This document shows positions 5,800 to 5,865 of a stretch of DNA of 5,865 nucleotides, piece after piece. This DNA comes from Betaproteobacteria bacterium UBA6910 (GTDB lineage: Bacteria; Pseudomonadota; Gammaproteobacteria; Burkholderiales; UBA6910). The notes beneath the pieces were generated by a model that worked only from the letters and a program-made list of their open reading frames with translations, had not been told where the DNA came from and did no database searches. Made by a program: the position numbers and the translations under genes. Each line of letters begins with the position of its first letter. Positions within the stretch are counted from its first letter, which is position 1. The stretch covers positions 9,853 to 15,717 of the forward strand of contig DKBC01000354.1 in the NCBI GenBank assembly GCA_002451065.1, written 5' to 3'.

Positions 5800-5865
5800 T
5801 CAGGATCTAAGGATTTTACCGGTTTCGACGTCGATGATCGTGGAGGGGCGCCGCCGCCGCCCCAC
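5800..5865 (-). CDS. tsaC: Threonylcarbamoyl-AMP synthase TsaC (YrdC/Sua5 family), C-terminal fragment
   Basis: Only the last 21 codons are in the window, stopping with TGA (5800-5802 read in reverse). They encode a basic run GRRRR followed by [15 protein letters not shown]. This matches the recalled C-terminus of short-form TsaC, where a P-S-x-I-x-D-x-x-T-G-x-x-x-R tail ends the protein (in E. coli roughly PSEIRDALTGELFRQG). TsaC makes threonylcarbamoyl-AMP from threonine, bicarbonate and ATP, the first step of the universal t6A37 tRNA modification. Position directly upstream of hemF agrees, as tsaC and hemF are neighbours in several gammaproteobacteria. With so few residues, an unrelated protein is not excluded. 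Confidence 0.6.
   Translation of the reverse strand: MGRRRRPSTIIDVETGKILRS

Overview
The window is GC-rich and densely coding. It looks chromosomal and proteobacterial. A tsaC-hemF pair on the minus strand, a LivF-type amino-acid ABC ATPase, a cyclopropane-fatty-acid-synthase-like methyltransferase and an O2-dependent HemF together suggest an aerobic or facultative gamma- or beta-proteobacterium. The species cannot be named from this sequence, and the lineage is an inference from gene content and order.

Layout. Positions 1-290 (+) hold the C-terminal end of a LivF-like branched-chain amino-acid transporter ATPase. Eleven bases later, 302-1513 (+) encodes a full-length CFA-synthase-family SAM methyltransferase. 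A GC-rich hairpin lies between it and a small minus-strand gene (1592-1957). That gene encodes a secreted protein whose mature part is almost exactly three 30-residue repeats. A 190-bp divergent region (1958-2147) carries a TATAAT box overlapped by a perfect 8-bp inverted repeat, a good operator candidate. It leads into a TetR/WHG regulator (2148-2786) and, 3 bp further on, a DHCR24-like FAD-linked oxidoreductase (2790-4118). A strong hairpin follows that stop. An unrecognised two-module protein (about 4290-4787, +) then converges on hemF (4809-5714, -), and the last 66 bases (-) encode the C-terminus of TsaC.

How the genes may work together. The most interesting reading is a lipid-modification locus. 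CFA-type methyltransferases and DHCR24-like flavoproteins are the two enzyme types that act in sequence in mid-chain methyl-branched fatty-acid synthesis (TmsB/TmsA type in actinobacteria) and in furan fatty-acid synthesis (UfaM/UfaD type in Rhodobacter). Here they sit about 1.3 kb apart, with a TetR regulator cotranscribed with the flavoprotein. The small secreted repeat protein is divergent from that operon and could share its operator. The hemF/tsaC end is ordinary housekeeping (haem and tRNA t6A synthesis).
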